Shown: piece by piece, positions 34,429-42,862 of the stretch | How positions within the stretch are numbered: the first letter of the stretch is position 1 | Layout of the letters: each line of letters begins with the position of its first letter | From: Microbacterium pullorum | GTDB taxonomy: Bacteria; Actinomycetota; Actinomycetes; Actinomycetales; Microbacteriaceae | Reading direction: 5' to 3' | Length of the DNA: 64,000 nt | Assembly (NCBI RefSeq): GCF_014836535.1 | Contig: NZ_JACSQP010000003.1 | Location: 78,483-142,482, forward strand | Translations under genes and position numbers: made by a program | The notes under the pieces: generated by a model | Databases searched by the model: none | Seen by the model: the letters and a program-made list of their open reading frames with translations, nothing else | Told to the model about the DNA's origin: nothing

Positions 34429-35676
34429 ATGGTGATCGCACGCGACGAGACGACCGGCGCCGGGGTCCACGGACCCGCGCCCGTCGCGACGCGCGCGGCG
34501 TCGGGACGCGTGCTGGGTCGTGACCGACTGTCGGCGGGCGTCTACATCAGCGTCGAGCTGTCCCCACTCGTCGTCCCCGAGCGGACGAGCGTGGTGGATG
34601 CCGTGCGCACCCTCATCGGCATGGGCCCCGCAGCCCGCGCCGGCCGCACCTTCGACGGCGCCCGGTGGCGGTACGACCCCGGGTCGCTCGACGCGCAGGC
34701 CGAGCGCATGGTGCGGGAGTTGCCTGCGGGGTTCGCCGGCGACGCCGGACTGCCGCGCCTGCGTGAGGCCATCACCCCCGACCTCCCCTTCATGGTCTTC
34801 CTCGGCGACGACCGCGCCTCGCTGTGCATCGACCATCGCCTCGGCGACGGCTTCCTCAGCGTCATGCTGACCGCCGGCATCCTGTCGGGCCGCGGCACGC
34901 CGGGCGTGTTCGCATCGGCCCGCGACGCCGACCCGCTGCCCGCAGCGCTGGGCGCCACGTTCCTGCATCACCCCGGGCGCACCACCGACGTCGTGCGCGA
35001 CCGCATCGCCGAGCGGCACGCCTCCCGGCCGATGTACGACGGACCCACGGTCCCGGCCGAGCGCGGATCACTGGACCTCGTCACCTCCGTCATGGGATCC
35101 GACACCTACCGGTCCATCGCCGCGTGGAGCCGGGGACGCGTGCCTCCCACCCTCTCGATGATGTTCGCGCTGCGCGAGGCGCTGCACCGGGTCGGCGTGC
35201 CGGTCATGGATGAGGGCTCGATCCTCGTCGACCTGCGCCGATACCTCCCCTCGGGCCGGTCGACGCTGGCGAACTTCGTGGTGGGGCATCCCATCGACGC
35301 CTCCCCCGGGTTGGATGCCGCGGGCGCCCGCTTCAGCCGCGACCTGCACTCCGGCCGCCCCCTGGCGGCCCTCACTGCGGGGCTGCTCACCCAGGGCTGG
35401 CGACGGCGCGCGCCTGCCACCGTGCCCGCCGCCGCCAAGCCCATCGTGAGCGACATGGGGTTCTTGCGCGCGCTCGAGCCCCTGCCGTGGGCAGGCGAGG
35501 GCAACGTGCGCGTGTCCGTGGACCCGGCCGGGCGCAACGGCATCACCGCGCTGACGGCCGTCCTCCAGCGCCGCCTCCACGTGTCGATGAGCTTCGACGC
35601 CACCTTGTACGACCGCTCGATGATCACCGCGGCCTGCGACCTGCTGTGCCGCGACCCGAAGGGACTGCTGCCGTGA
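34429..35676 (+). CDS. Condensation-domain/PapA-like acyltransferase
   Basis: 415 residues. The fold signature of the chloramphenicol-acetyltransferase/BAHD/condensation superfamily is visible as H-x3-DG in IDHRLGDG (His136), plus a later LRRYLPSGRSTLANFV block like the C-terminal half of wax-ester synthase/PapA proteins. No membrane span. It would transfer an acyl group, possibly from CoA, to the glycan or a glycolipid intermediate. Such enzymes are unusual in polysaccharide operons, which typically use acyltransferase-3 or hexapeptide proteins, both also present here. The family call is from motif only. Confidence 0.6.
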   Translation: MVIARDETTGAGVHGPAPVATRAASGRVLGRDRLSAGVYISVELSPLVVPERTSVVDAVRTLIGMGPAARAGRTFDGARWRYDPGSLDAQAERMVRELPAGFAGDAGLPRLREAITPDLPFMVFLGDDRASLCIDHRLGDGFLSVMLTAGILSGRGTPGVFASARDADPLPAALGATFLHHPGRTTDVVRDRIAERHASRPMYDGPTVPAERGSLDLVTSVMGSDTYRSIAAWSRGRVPPTLSMMFALREALHRVGVPVMDEGSILVDLRRYLPSGRSTLANFVVGHPIDASPGLDAAGARFSRDLHSGRPLAALTAGLLTQGWRRRAPATVPAAAKPIVSDMGFLRALEPLPWAGEGNVRVSVDPAGRNGITALTAVLQRRLHVSMSFDATLYDRSMITAACDLLCRDPKGLLP

Positions 35677-36575
35677 CCCTGACCATCCCTCCCGCCGTCG
35701 AACCCTCGGCCCCGCGCCCGCCCCGGCGTCACCGGCGGTGGCTGACCCTCGGCATCCCCGCCGGGATCCTCGTCGTCGTCCTCGTCATCGCGGGCGTCTG
35801 GTGGTTCACCGGGTTCTCCTTCCTCCTGCCCAAGTACGGCGACGACGAGGCGCTGTTCGACGACTTCGACGGTGCGGCCGGCACCCCGCCCAACCCGGCG
35901 TTCTGGAGCATCCAGACCGGTGACGGCGGGTGGGGCAACGACGAGCTGCAGGAGTACACCGAGGATGCCGTCGCGCTCGACGGCGAGGGCAACCTGGTCA
36001 TCACCGCCACGATCCCCACCGACGGCTCGACTCCGACCTCGGCCCGCATCACGAGCCACCACAAGTGGTCGTTCACATTCGGGCAGCTCTCTGCGCGGGT
36101 GAAGCTGCCCGAGGGGCAGGGGCTGCTGCCGGCGTTCTGGCTGCTCGGCGACAACATCGATCGCGTCGGCTGGCCCAACGCCGGCGAAGTCGACATCATC
36201 GAGACCCCCAACGACACCTCCCGCAGCCGACACCACCTGCACGGGCCGATCGGCTGGACCGAGCACTGGGCACTGAACGAGGGCGTCGACATGCCGGCAC
36301 CGCTGGCCGACGACTACCACGTGTACACCGTCGAGAAGCAGCCCGGCCGCATCATCATGGCGATCGATGACCAGGTCGTGTGGGACGTCGAGGAGTGGGA
36401 CATCCCGCTCACCGGCCGCTGGGTCTTCGACGAACCCACGCACGTGCTGTTCAGCCTGGCCGTCGGAGGCAACTGGCCGGGCGACCCGGATGCCACGACC
36501 CCGAAGGTCAACAGGATGCTCATCGACTGGATGGCGTACACGCCGGCCGACCAGACCGAGACGATCGCCCCGTGA
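35673..36575 (+). CDS. Membrane-anchored family 16 glycoside hydrolase
   Basis: 300 residues: a basic cytoplasmic tail, one membrane span (about 24-46), then an extracytoplasmic GH16 beta-jelly-roll. The catalytic motif GEVDIIE places the nucleophile at Glu172, helper Asp174 and acid/base Glu177. WGNDELQEYT and FSLAVGGNWPG are other family blocks. GH16 enzymes inside exopolysaccharide operons (ExoK-type) cut nascent glycan and set its length. Start overlaps the acyltransferase stop (GTGA), and its own stop overlaps the next start. Confidence 0.9.
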   Translation: MTLTIPPAVEPSAPRPPRRHRRWLTLGIPAGILVVVLVIAGVWWFTGFSFLLPKYGDDEALFDDFDGAAGTPPNPAFWSIQTGDGGWGNDELQEYTEDAVALDGEGNLVITATIPTDGSTPTSARITSHHKWSFTFGQLSARVKLPEGQGLLPAFWLLGDNIDRVGWPNAGEVDIIETPNDTSRSRHHLHGPIGWTEHWALNEGVDMPAPLADDYHVYTVEKQPGRIIMAIDDQVVWDVEEWDIPLTGRWVFDEPTHVLFSLAVGGNWPGDPDATTPKVNRMLIDWMAYTPADQTETIAP

Positions 36576-37141
36576 GCGACCGCGCCGGTCGCCCGGGCCG
36601 CATCGCGACGCTGGCGCACAGCCTCGCGGAGGACGCCTCGTGGGGGTGGCGGTCGTTCATCACCAACAGCGTCGCGGGCTCCGCGCTCTGCCCGCGGGCG
36701 GCGCGCTACGGCATCCTGCGGGTGCGCGGCTTCGATGTGCGCACCCCCAATGTCTCGTCGCGCTGCACGTTCACGGGAGGCCGGGACATCCGCATCGGCG
36801 CCGGCACGTTCGTCAACGTCGGATGCTACTTCGAGGCCGTCGCCCCCATCCGCATCGGGGAGGACTGCCAGCTGGCGATGTTCGTCACGATCATCACGAG
36901 CTTCCACGGCGTGGGGCCCGACGGCATCTCCCGCGAGCGCGACAGCGCCCCCGTCGTCATCGGCGACCGGTGCTGGCTGGGCGCCAACGTGACGGTGCTG
37001 CCGGGCGTCACGATCGGCGACGACGTGGTGGTCGCCGCCGGCGCCGTCGTCACACGGGACCTGCCGAGCGCCGCCGTGTACGGCGGAGTCCCCGCTCGCC
37101 TGATCCGCACCCTCGCCGACAGCCCCGCCGCCGCGGCCTGA
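36572..37141 (+). CDS. Left-handed beta-helix (hexapeptide) acyltransferase
   Basis: 189 residues. Hexapeptide-repeat coils run through IRIGAGTFVNVGCYFEAVAPIRIGEDC and VVIGDRCWLGANVTVLPGVTIGDDVVVAAGAVVTRDLP, the C-terminal pattern of WcaF/NodL/maltose-type O-acetyltransferases. A catalytic-type His occurs in ITSFHGVG. It would O-acetylate a sugar using acetyl-CoA. GTG start coupled to the GH16 gene. Confidence 0.87.
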   Translation: MSDRAGRPGRIATLAHSLAEDASWGWRSFITNSVAGSALCPRAARYGILRVRGFDVRTPNVSSRCTFTGGRDIRIGAGTFVNVGCYFEAVAPIRIGEDCQLAMFVTIITSFHGVGPDGISRERDSAPVVIGDRCWLGANVTVLPGVTIGDDVVVAAGAVVTRDLPSAAVYGGVPARLIRTLADSPAAAA

Positions 37142-37158
37142 AACCTCGCAAGGACGCC

Positions 37159-38217
37159 ATGCCTCCCTTCCTCCCCGCGACGACCGCGCGCGCCACCGCA
37201 CGGGTGACGTGGATCGACGGCGCCCGCGGCATCGCGATCATCCTCGTCGTGCTGTTCCACGCCGGCATGTTCACGGTGCCGACCGGTCTTGCCTCGCCCT
37301 GGTGGGAACCGCTCAACCTCGTGTTCGCGCTGCTGCGCATGCCGCTGTTCTTCCTCGTGGCGGGCATGCTCGCCGTCGGGGCGGTGCAGCGCCCATGGGC
37401 GGCGCTCTGGCGCACACGCCTGGCGGTGCTGGTGTGGGTGTTCGTGGTGTGGACGGTGCTGCGCTTCGCCTACTACCAGGTCGTCCCCGAGCCGATCGAC
37501 CTCAACCAGTCGAGCTGGACGGACCTCGTGCTGTCGGTCGTGCGGCCCTCGAACGGGCTGTGGTTCCTGTTCGCCCTGGCGCTGTTCCTCGTGGCCGCGA
37601 AGGTGCTCGTCGGGCGGGTGAACCGCTGGCTCGTCCTGGCGGTCGCCGCCGTGGCATCCTCGATCATCTTCGGCGGCGTCACCTTTGACAACGTCGCCCA
37701 CGACGGCATCGTGAAGTACTTCGTGTTCTTCATGATCGGGCTGTACTTCCGCGAGCCGATCATCCACTTCGTGCACCGGCGGCGGTGGGCGGCCACCGCA
37801 GGGCTGCTGGTGGTGTTCGCCGCGGCGATCGTGCTGCGCGGTATGACGGGGTCACTCATCGACGCGCTCACCGCGATCCCCGTGGGCCTCGTCGCGGTCG
37901 CGTTCGGGCTGTGCCTGGCGCGAAGCCTCGCCCGCACGCCGCTCTCCCGACCGCTCGAGCACCTCGGCACGCGCACGCTGCAGGTCTACGTCACCCACAT
38001 CCTGGTGCTGTCGAGTCTCACCAGCCTGCTGCTGCCGTTCGCCGACACCGCGGTCGTCGCGGCGCTGCGCCCCGTGATGCCGGGGCTGATGTCGGCCGTC
38101 GCCATTGCGCTCAGCCTGCTGATCGCCGCCGGTGCCGCACGGGTGCCGGCGCTGCGGCTGCTGTATGTCGCGCCCGCGTGGTTCTCGCGCGCTGCCACGC
38201 GCGTGCCGCTGCGCTGA
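37159..38217 (+). CDS. Acyltransferase-3 family membrane protein
   Basis: 352 residues with about ten membrane spans. The OafA/NodX-type start is RVTWIDGARGIAIILVVLFHAG, with the conserved His in LFHAG, followed by RMPLFFLVAGML. The C-terminal half has the FMIGLYFRE and TLQVYVTHILVL stretches of the family. It probably moves acyl groups across the membrane on to the polysaccharide. It closes the cluster, 17 bp after the hexapeptide gene. No clear terminator was found in the 96 bp before the convergent lipoprotein gene. Confidence 0.87.
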   Translation: MPPFLPATTARATARVTWIDGARGIAIILVVLFHAGMFTVPTGLASPWWEPLNLVFALLRMPLFFLVAGMLAVGAVQRPWAALWRTRLAVLVWVFVVWTVLRFAYYQVVPEPIDLNQSSWTDLVLSVVRPSNGLWFLFALALFLVAAKVLVGRVNRWLVLAVAAVASSIIFGGVTFDNVAHDGIVKYFVFFMIGLYFREPIIHFVHRRRWAATAGLLVVFAAAIVLRGMTGSLIDALTAIPVGLVAVAFGLCLARSLARTPLSRPLEHLGTRTLQVYVTHILVLSSLTSLLLPFADTAVVAALRPVMPGLMSAVAIALSLLIAAGAARVPALRLLYVAPAWFSRAATRVPLR

Positions 38218-38313
38218 ACGCCACCGTTCCTGCGCTCCCGAGACGCGGCCGCGGCGCGTGGCGACAGGTCGGCCGTCGCCGCCCGCCCTCTCGAGGACGG
38301 CTCGCCCCGCGAC

Positions 38314-39381
38314 TCAGCTTCCGTTCAGCACGGCGAGGGCACGCTCCGCGAGGGGAACGATCAATCCGGAGTCGTCCTCATGCGCATCGCCCGAATAGAC
38401 ACGCAACACGTTCACACCGTCGGTGGCGAGCACATCCCGGTTGTTGACGATGATCCCCTCCTCGGCACCGGCGATCGTGACCGGGGAGGCGCTCGGGTGC
38501 GTGACCACGTCATCCCACCAGACGGCCGCTCCGGGCATGATCTCGAGCGTCACGATATGGGACGGATCCTCGGGTGCGAGGTGCGTCACGTCGGTGGACC
38601 AGGGGCACAGTCGCAAGACTCCGGCGTCGTCCAAGAGCTTGTGCTCGGGCTGGGGGCTTCCCTCCCAGAACCCGCTATGGAAGTCGGCGCGGAGGAGCTC
38701 GGTCAGTCGGATGCCTGCCGCAACGTCGTCGCACGACGGCAGCTCCCACCAGGCTGCGTCGCGCACCGACGCCACCGGGGGCGGGAAGGACGCCAGATTG
38801 GCCGCGGCCGCCGTCAGCGCCGCGTCCAGCTGCTCGACCGGGGCGGATTCGAGGTACCACCCCGCCCGGGCCATCAGCCAGACACCGTCGTGCGCGCGCG
38901 ACATGCGGCAGTTGACGGCGTCATAGCTCGGCTCGCAGAACGCCTCGGTGAAGTCGACTTCGACGACAGCGTCCGCGGGCAGCGCGACGATGGAGATCGA
39001 GGACATCCCCTCGGGAAGCTCCGCGCCCTCGGCAGCGACCCACTCGCATTCGATCCCCCCGAGCGTGGTGATCGGAAGAGACTGGAGTCTTCCGGCCGCG
39101 GGTGAAGAAACCTCTTCGAACCAGGCCTCCTTCTCCATCGCCCCCGCGCCGAGGATGGACACCGCCTGCTCCGATGTCAGCACGTTCTCGCAGGCACCGC
39201 CGAACGCCGCGACCGGCCCGGTCGCCTCGGGGGTCGGGGGCGGCGTCGCGTCGGGCAGTGACGACGACGGGGCGGGCGCGGGCTGAGCCGCAGGCGTCGA
39301 GGCACAGCCGGCCAGGACGAAGGTGGTCACGAGCACGGCGGCCGCGGCGCGAAAGGAGCGGCGGAGGCGGAGAGAACCCAT
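38314..39381 (-). CDS. Secreted lipoprotein with tandem domains
   Basis: 355 residues: a basic N-region, a hydrophobic stretch and the lipobox LAGC, then a Pro/Ala/Ser linker (about 30-55). Two related domains follow. The first has CENVLTSEQAVSIL...CEWVAAEG...FCEPSYDAVNCR; the second has SCDDVAAGIRLTELL...LRLCPWSTD. The first matches the single domain of the lipoprotein at 8956-9618. No enzyme motif; a ligand-binding or envelope role is only a guess. The ATG at 39381 (MGSLRL) is chosen to give a normal signal peptide; GTG 39387 is an alternative. Confidence 0.72.
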   Translation of the reverse strand: MGSLRLRRSFRAAAAVLVTTFVLAGCASTPAAQPAPAPSSSLPDATPPPTPEATGPVAAFGGACENVLTSEQAVSILGAGAMEKEAWFEEVSSPAAGRLQSLPITTLGGIECEWVAAEGAELPEGMSSISIVALPADAVVEVDFTEAFCEPSYDAVNCRMSRAHDGVWLMARAGWYLESAPVEQLDAALTAAAANLASFPPPVASVRDAAWWELPSCDDVAAGIRLTELLRADFHSGFWEGSPQPEHKLLDDAGVLRLCPWSTDVTHLAPEDPSHIVTLEIMPGAAVWWDDVVTHPSASPVTIAGAEEGIIVNNRDVLATDGVNVLRVYSGDAHEDDSGLIVPLAERALAVLNGS

Positions 39382-39465
39382 ATCCACATGCTGGCAGACC
39401 GGCCCTCGCGGCCGTGCTCGCTGCCACAACGATTCCATCACGCTGAACGCCACCGCGTCGCCCCT

Positions 39466-39545
39466 CCCGAAAACAGGAGAAATCCCCACAACAGGACGTT
39501 TCACGCCGAATCGTCCTGTTGTGGGGAGATCGCCTGTTCTGGGAA
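39466..39545. repeat. Dispersed inverted-repeat element, copy C
   Basis: 80-bp palindrome: the left arm has AAAACAGGAGAAATCCCC then ACAACAGGACG; the right arm has CGTCCTGTTGTGGGGAGAT then CGCCTGTTCTGGGAA. It is the most symmetric of the three copies and lies just beyond the ispG stop. Confidence 0.8.
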
Positions 39546-39587
39546 GGCGGGTGCCGGCGGAATGAGCGAGCGCCGCGCGCGGCGGCC

Positions 39588-40739
39588 TCAGGCGGTGACG
39601 ACCTGCGCGGTGCCGAGCGGGGCGTCGGGGCCCATCTCGGCGGCGATGCGGTTGGCCTCTTCGATCAGCGTCTGCACGATGTCGGCCTCGGGCACGGTCT
39701 TGACGACCTCGCCCTTGACGAAGATCTGCCCCTTGCCGTTGCCGGATGCCACTCCCAGGTCTGCCTCGCGCGCCTCACCGGGCCCGTTGACGACACAGCC
39801 CATGACGGCCACGCGCAGCGGCACGGTCATGTCCTTGAGACCCTCGGTGACATCGTCGGCGAGGCTGTAGACGTCGACCTGCGCGCGTCCGCACGACGGG
39901 CACGAGACGATCTCGAGCTTGCGCTCACGGAGGTTCAGCGACTGCAGGATCTGGTGGCCGACCTTGATCTCCTCGGCCGGCGGAGCGGACAGCGACACGC
40001 GGATGGTGTCGCCGATGCCCTCGGAGAGCAGGATGCCGAAGGCAGTGGCGCTCTTGATGGTGCCCTGGAACGCGGGACCGGCTTCGGTCACGCCCAGGTG
40101 CAGCGGCCAGTCGCCTCGCTCGGCCAGCAGCCGGTAGGCCTTGACCATGATGACCGGGTCGTTGTGCTTGACCGAGATCTTGAAGTCGTGGAAGTCGTGC
40201 TCCTCGAACAGGCTCGCCTCCCACACGGCGCTCTCCACGAGCGCCTCCGGGGTGGCCTTGCCGTACTTCTCCAGCAGACGCCGGTCCAGCGACCCGGCGT
40301 TGACGCCGATACGCAGCGAGACGCCGGCGGCCTTGGCGGCTTTGGCGATCTCGCCGACCTTGTCGTCGAACTGGCGGATGTTGCCGGGATTCACGCGCAC
40401 TGCGGCGCACCCGGCGTCGATCGCCTGGAAGACGTACTTCGGCTGGAAGTGGATGTCGGCGATGACCGGGATCTGGCTCTTCTTCGCGATGATGTGCAGC
40501 ACATCCGCGTCGTCCTGGCTCGGCACCGCGACACGCACGATCTCGCAGCCTGAGGCGGTGAGCTCGGCGATCTGTTGAAGCGTGGCGTTGATGTCGGTCG
40601 TCTTGGTGGTCGTCATCGACTGGACGCTGACGGGAGCGTCGCCGCCGACGAGAACCTTTCCGACCTTGATCTGACGGCTCTTGCGGCGAGGTGCGAGGAC
40701 CTCCGGCACGCGGGGCATCCCGATATTGACTGCTGGCAC
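39588..40739 (-). CDS. ispG: 4-hydroxy-3-methylbut-2-enyl diphosphate synthase (MEP pathway)
   Basis: 383 residues. IspG reduces 2-C-methyl-D-erythritol-2,4-cyclodiphosphate to HMBPP. The [4Fe-4S] ligands are Cys280 and Cys283 (SCPSCGR), Cys315 ([10 protein letters not shown]) and Glu322. [11 protein letters not shown] opens the TIM barrel and DIHFQPKY is typical. The GTG start at 40739 follows TAGGCT by six bases; an ATG lies seven codons in. dxr (53800) and rseP (42863), its usual neighbours, are separated from it here. Confidence 0.95.
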   Translation of the reverse strand: MPAVNIGMPRVPEVLAPRRKSRQIKVGKVLVGGDAPVSVQSMTTTKTTDINATLQQIAELTASGCEIVRVAVPSQDDADVLHIIAKKSQIPVIADIHFQPKYVFQAIDAGCAAVRVNPGNIRQFDDKVGEIAKAAKAAGVSLRIGVNAGSLDRRLLEKYGKATPEALVESAVWEASLFEEHDFHDFKISVKHNDPVIMVKAYRLLAERGDWPLHLGVTEAGPAFQGTIKSATAFGILLSEGIGDTIRVSLSAPPAEEIKVGHQILQSLNLRERKLEIVSCPSCGRAQVDVYSLADDVTEGLKDMTVPLRVAVMGCVVNGPGEAREADLGVASGNGKGQIFVKGEVVKTVPEADIVQTLIEEANRIAAEMGPDAPLGTAQVVTA

Positions 40740-40745
40740 CCCTTC

Positions 40746-40751
40746 AGCCTA
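40746..40751 (-). promoter_or_regulatory. Leaderless-type -10 box (TAGGCT) for ispG
   Basis: TAGGCT on the minus strand, exactly six bases before the GTG; back-to-back with the trpL promoter 47 bp away. Confidence 0.45.
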
Positions 40752-40798
40752 CGCCGCACGGCCTGCGGACGGGCTGAACGCGGGCCGACGCGGTGTGG

Positions 40799-40804
40799 TA
40801 GTTT
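40799..40804 (+). promoter_or_regulatory. Leaderless-type -10 box (TAGTTT) for the trp leader peptide
   Basis: TAGTTT ends exactly six bases before the leader-peptide ATG, so the attenuator RNA probably begins at or within a base of that ATG. Confidence 0.5.
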
Positions 40805-40810
40805 CGGCGC

Positions 40811-40846
40811 ATGTCCGCGAACCTCACCTGGTGGCTCACCGCATAG
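40811..40846 (+). CDS. trpL: trp leader peptide (11 residues, two tandem Trp)
   Basis: ATG TCC GCG AAC CTC ACC TGG TGG CTC ACC GCA TAG encodes MSANLTWWLTA. Two adjacent Trp codons (40829-40834), a stop just before complementary segments, and a hairpin with a T run downstream make a classic ribosome-mediated attenuator. A stalled ribosome at the Trp codons would leave GGCGGT (40847-40852) free to pair with ACCGCC (40870-40875), which prevents the terminator. A ribosome reaching the stop would cover GGCGGT and allow termination. It controls the fused synthase at 40928. Confidence 0.85.
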   Translation: MSANLTWWLTA

Positions 40847-40867
40847 GCGGTGGGTTCGTGTGACGAC

Positions 40868-40892
40868 AGACCGCCCCCGGGGCGGTCTTTTT
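40868..40892 (+). terminator. trp attenuator terminator
   Basis: Stem AGACCGCCC (40868-40876) with GGGCGGTCT (40880-40888), followed by TTTTT (40888-40892). Its 5' arm is also the partner of the upstream antiterminator segment GGCGGT. Confidence 0.85.
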
Positions 40893-40927
40893 GTTGGTGC
40901 GGCCGCTCCCATGACGAAAGACCGACC

Positions 40928-42844
40928 ATGACCGCGTCCCTGTACTCCACGCTGGCCGAGCTGCCGGCATTCGCCCTCATCGCCCGCGATGCCGACACCG
41001 TGGAGCTGCTCACCGGCGACGTCGTCGATGTCGAGATGCTCGCCGACATCCCCCTGACGGATGCCGCGGGCGCCCCCCGCGAAGTGCTCGCGATGGTGCC
41101 GTTCCGCCAGGTGCGCGAACGCGGCTTCGAATGCCATGACGACGACGCGCCGCTGCGGTGCCTCATCGTGGACGCGCACACCGCCCTCCCCCGCGCCGAC
41201 GTGCTCACCCAGCTGCCCGGCGACCCGATCGCGCTCACCGATGCCGGCTTCGACATCGCCGATGACGATTACGCCGCCATCGTCCGCCGCGTGATCGCCG
41301 AGGAGATCGGCCGTGGCGAGGGAGCGAACTTCGTCATCCGCCGTGACTTCACCGCCGGGGTGGATGCCGACCCGCGGCTGGCCGCACTGACCTGGTTCCG
41401 GGCGCTGCTCGAACACGAGCGCGGCGCCTACTGGACGTTCGCGATCGTGACCCCGGGCCACATCGCCGTCGGCGCGAGCCCCGAGGCCCACGTCAGCGCC
41501 CGCGGCGGCGTTGTGACGATGAACCCCATCTCCGGCACCTTCCGTCACCCCGCCGGCGGCGCGACCGCGGCGACCCTCAGCGACTTCCTCGCCTCGACGA
41601 AGGAGACCGAGGAGCTGTTCATGGTCGTCGACGAGGAGCTCAAGATGATGAGCGCCGTCTGCTCGGACGGCGGACGCATCACAGGGCCGCATCTCAAGGA
41701 GATGTCGCGGCTGACCCACACCGAATACGTGCTGCGCGGCCGCAGCCGCCTGGACCCCCGCGACATCCTGCGCGAGACGATGTTCGCGCCCACCGTCACC
41801 GGCTCCCCCATGCAGAACGCGTGCACCGTCATCACCCGCCACGAGACTTCCCCGCGCGGGTACTACTCCGGTGTCGCGGCGCTGTTCACCCCCCGCAGCG
41901 AATCGGATGCCACCGAGGCCGGCCCGACCCACGACCTGGACGCCCCCATCCTCATCCGCACCGCGTATCTCCAAGGCGGGCGTCTGCGCGTGCCGGTCGG
42001 CGCGACCCTCGTGCGCCACTCCGACCCCGACGGCGAGGTCGGCGAGACGCACGGAAAGGCCGCGGGCGTGCTGGGGGCGATCGGCGCGATCCCCCGCGAT
42101 GTCCCCGCGGTGACCGCGGCCACCCCCGACAGCGACCCCGACGCCCCCGCGCCGACGCCCCGACCGCTGGCGGAGGACCCGCAGATCGCCGAGCTGCTGG
42201 CCTCGCGCAACGCCCGGCTGGCGGAGTTCTGGCTGAACCCCCAGGGGACCGAGGCGCCGGCCCGGCCCTTCACGGGGCGCTCCGCGCTCGTCGTCGATGC
42301 CGAGGACCGCTTCACCACGATGCTCGCGCACCAGCTGCGGCATCTGGGGCTGGACGTCACGATCATGGCGTGGTCGGAGGTTTCCGGCGCCGACATCGAC
42401 GCCGCCGACCTCGTCGTCGCCGGTCCCGGTCCCGGCGATCCCCGCGACCCCGACAGCCCGCGCCTCGGCCGCATGCGCGAGGTCGTGCGCGGGCGCCTGG
42501 CCGCCGGTCGCCCCCTGCTGGCGGTCTGCCTCAGCCACCAGATCCTCGCCGACGCGTTCGGCATCGATCTGGCACCGCTCGACTCCCCGCACCAGGGTCT
42601 GCAGCGCACCGTGGACGTGTTCGGCGAACCCGCCTCGATCGGCTTCTACAACACGTTCACGGCGCGAGTTACGCCGGGCACCGCGCGGGTCGCCGGCGCG
42701 GAGATCGCGGCGGATGCGGCATCGGGAGACGTGTACGCCCTGCGCGGCGACGGATTCGCCTCGGTGCAGGGGCACCTCGAGTCGATCCTCTCGCGCGACG
42801 GCATGCGCACCCTCGAGCGCCTGGTCGCCCAGGCGCTGGCCTGA
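40928..42844 (+). CDS. Fused chorismate-utilising synthase (PhzE/TrpE-TrpG type), anthranilate synthase family
   Basis: 638 residues. The N-terminal chorismate-binding domain (about 1-400) has MNPISGTFRHP, ELFMVVDEELKMM and GSPMQNACTVITRHE. The C-terminal class I glutamine amidotransferase (about 435-638) has nucleophile Cys534 in AVCLSHQ and the His616-Glu618 pair in QGHLES. CLSHQ and the SIGFYNTF block are nearer to PhzE than to TrpG (CLGHQ). The product may be anthranilate or aminodeoxyisochorismate. The trp attenuator upstream argues for tryptophan supply. ATG 40928 is chosen because it follows the attenuator. Confidence 0.85.
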   Translation: MTASLYSTLAELPAFALIARDADTVELLTGDVVDVEMLADIPLTDAAGAPREVLAMVPFRQVRERGFECHDDDAPLRCLIVDAHTALPRADVLTQLPGDPIALTDAGFDIADDDYAAIVRRVIAEEIGRGEGANFVIRRDFTAGVDADPRLAALTWFRALLEHERGAYWTFAIVTPGHIAVGASPEAHVSARGGVVTMNPISGTFRHPAGGATAATLSDFLASTKETEELFMVVDEELKMMSAVCSDGGRITGPHLKEMSRLTHTEYVLRGRSRLDPRDILRETMFAPTVTGSPMQNACTVITRHETSPRGYYSGVAALFTPRSESDATEAGPTHDLDAPILIRTAYLQGGRLRVPVGATLVRHSDPDGEVGETHGKAAGVLGAIGAIPRDVPAVTAATPDSDPDAPAPTPRPLAEDPQIAELLASRNARLAEFWLNPQGTEAPARPFTGRSALVVDAEDRFTTMLAHQLRHLGLDVTIMAWSEVSGADIDAADLVVAGPGPGDPRDPDSPRLGRMREVVRGRLAAGRPLLAVCLSHQILADAFGIDLAPLDSPHQGLQRTVDVFGEPASIGFYNTFTARVTPGTARVAGAEIAADAASGDVYALRGDGFASVQGHLESILSRDGMRTLERLVAQALA

Positions 42845-42862
42845 GGCGCAGGCCCGGAGGGC

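Noticed and set aside
38218..38313. Terminator between the polysaccharide cluster and the convergent lipoprotein
   Set aside because: GC-rich but no stem longer than about seven bases with a T tract could be drawn.
40799..40928. T-box riboswitch
   Set aside because: No T-box sequence or long stem I; the Trp-Trp leader peptide explains the region.
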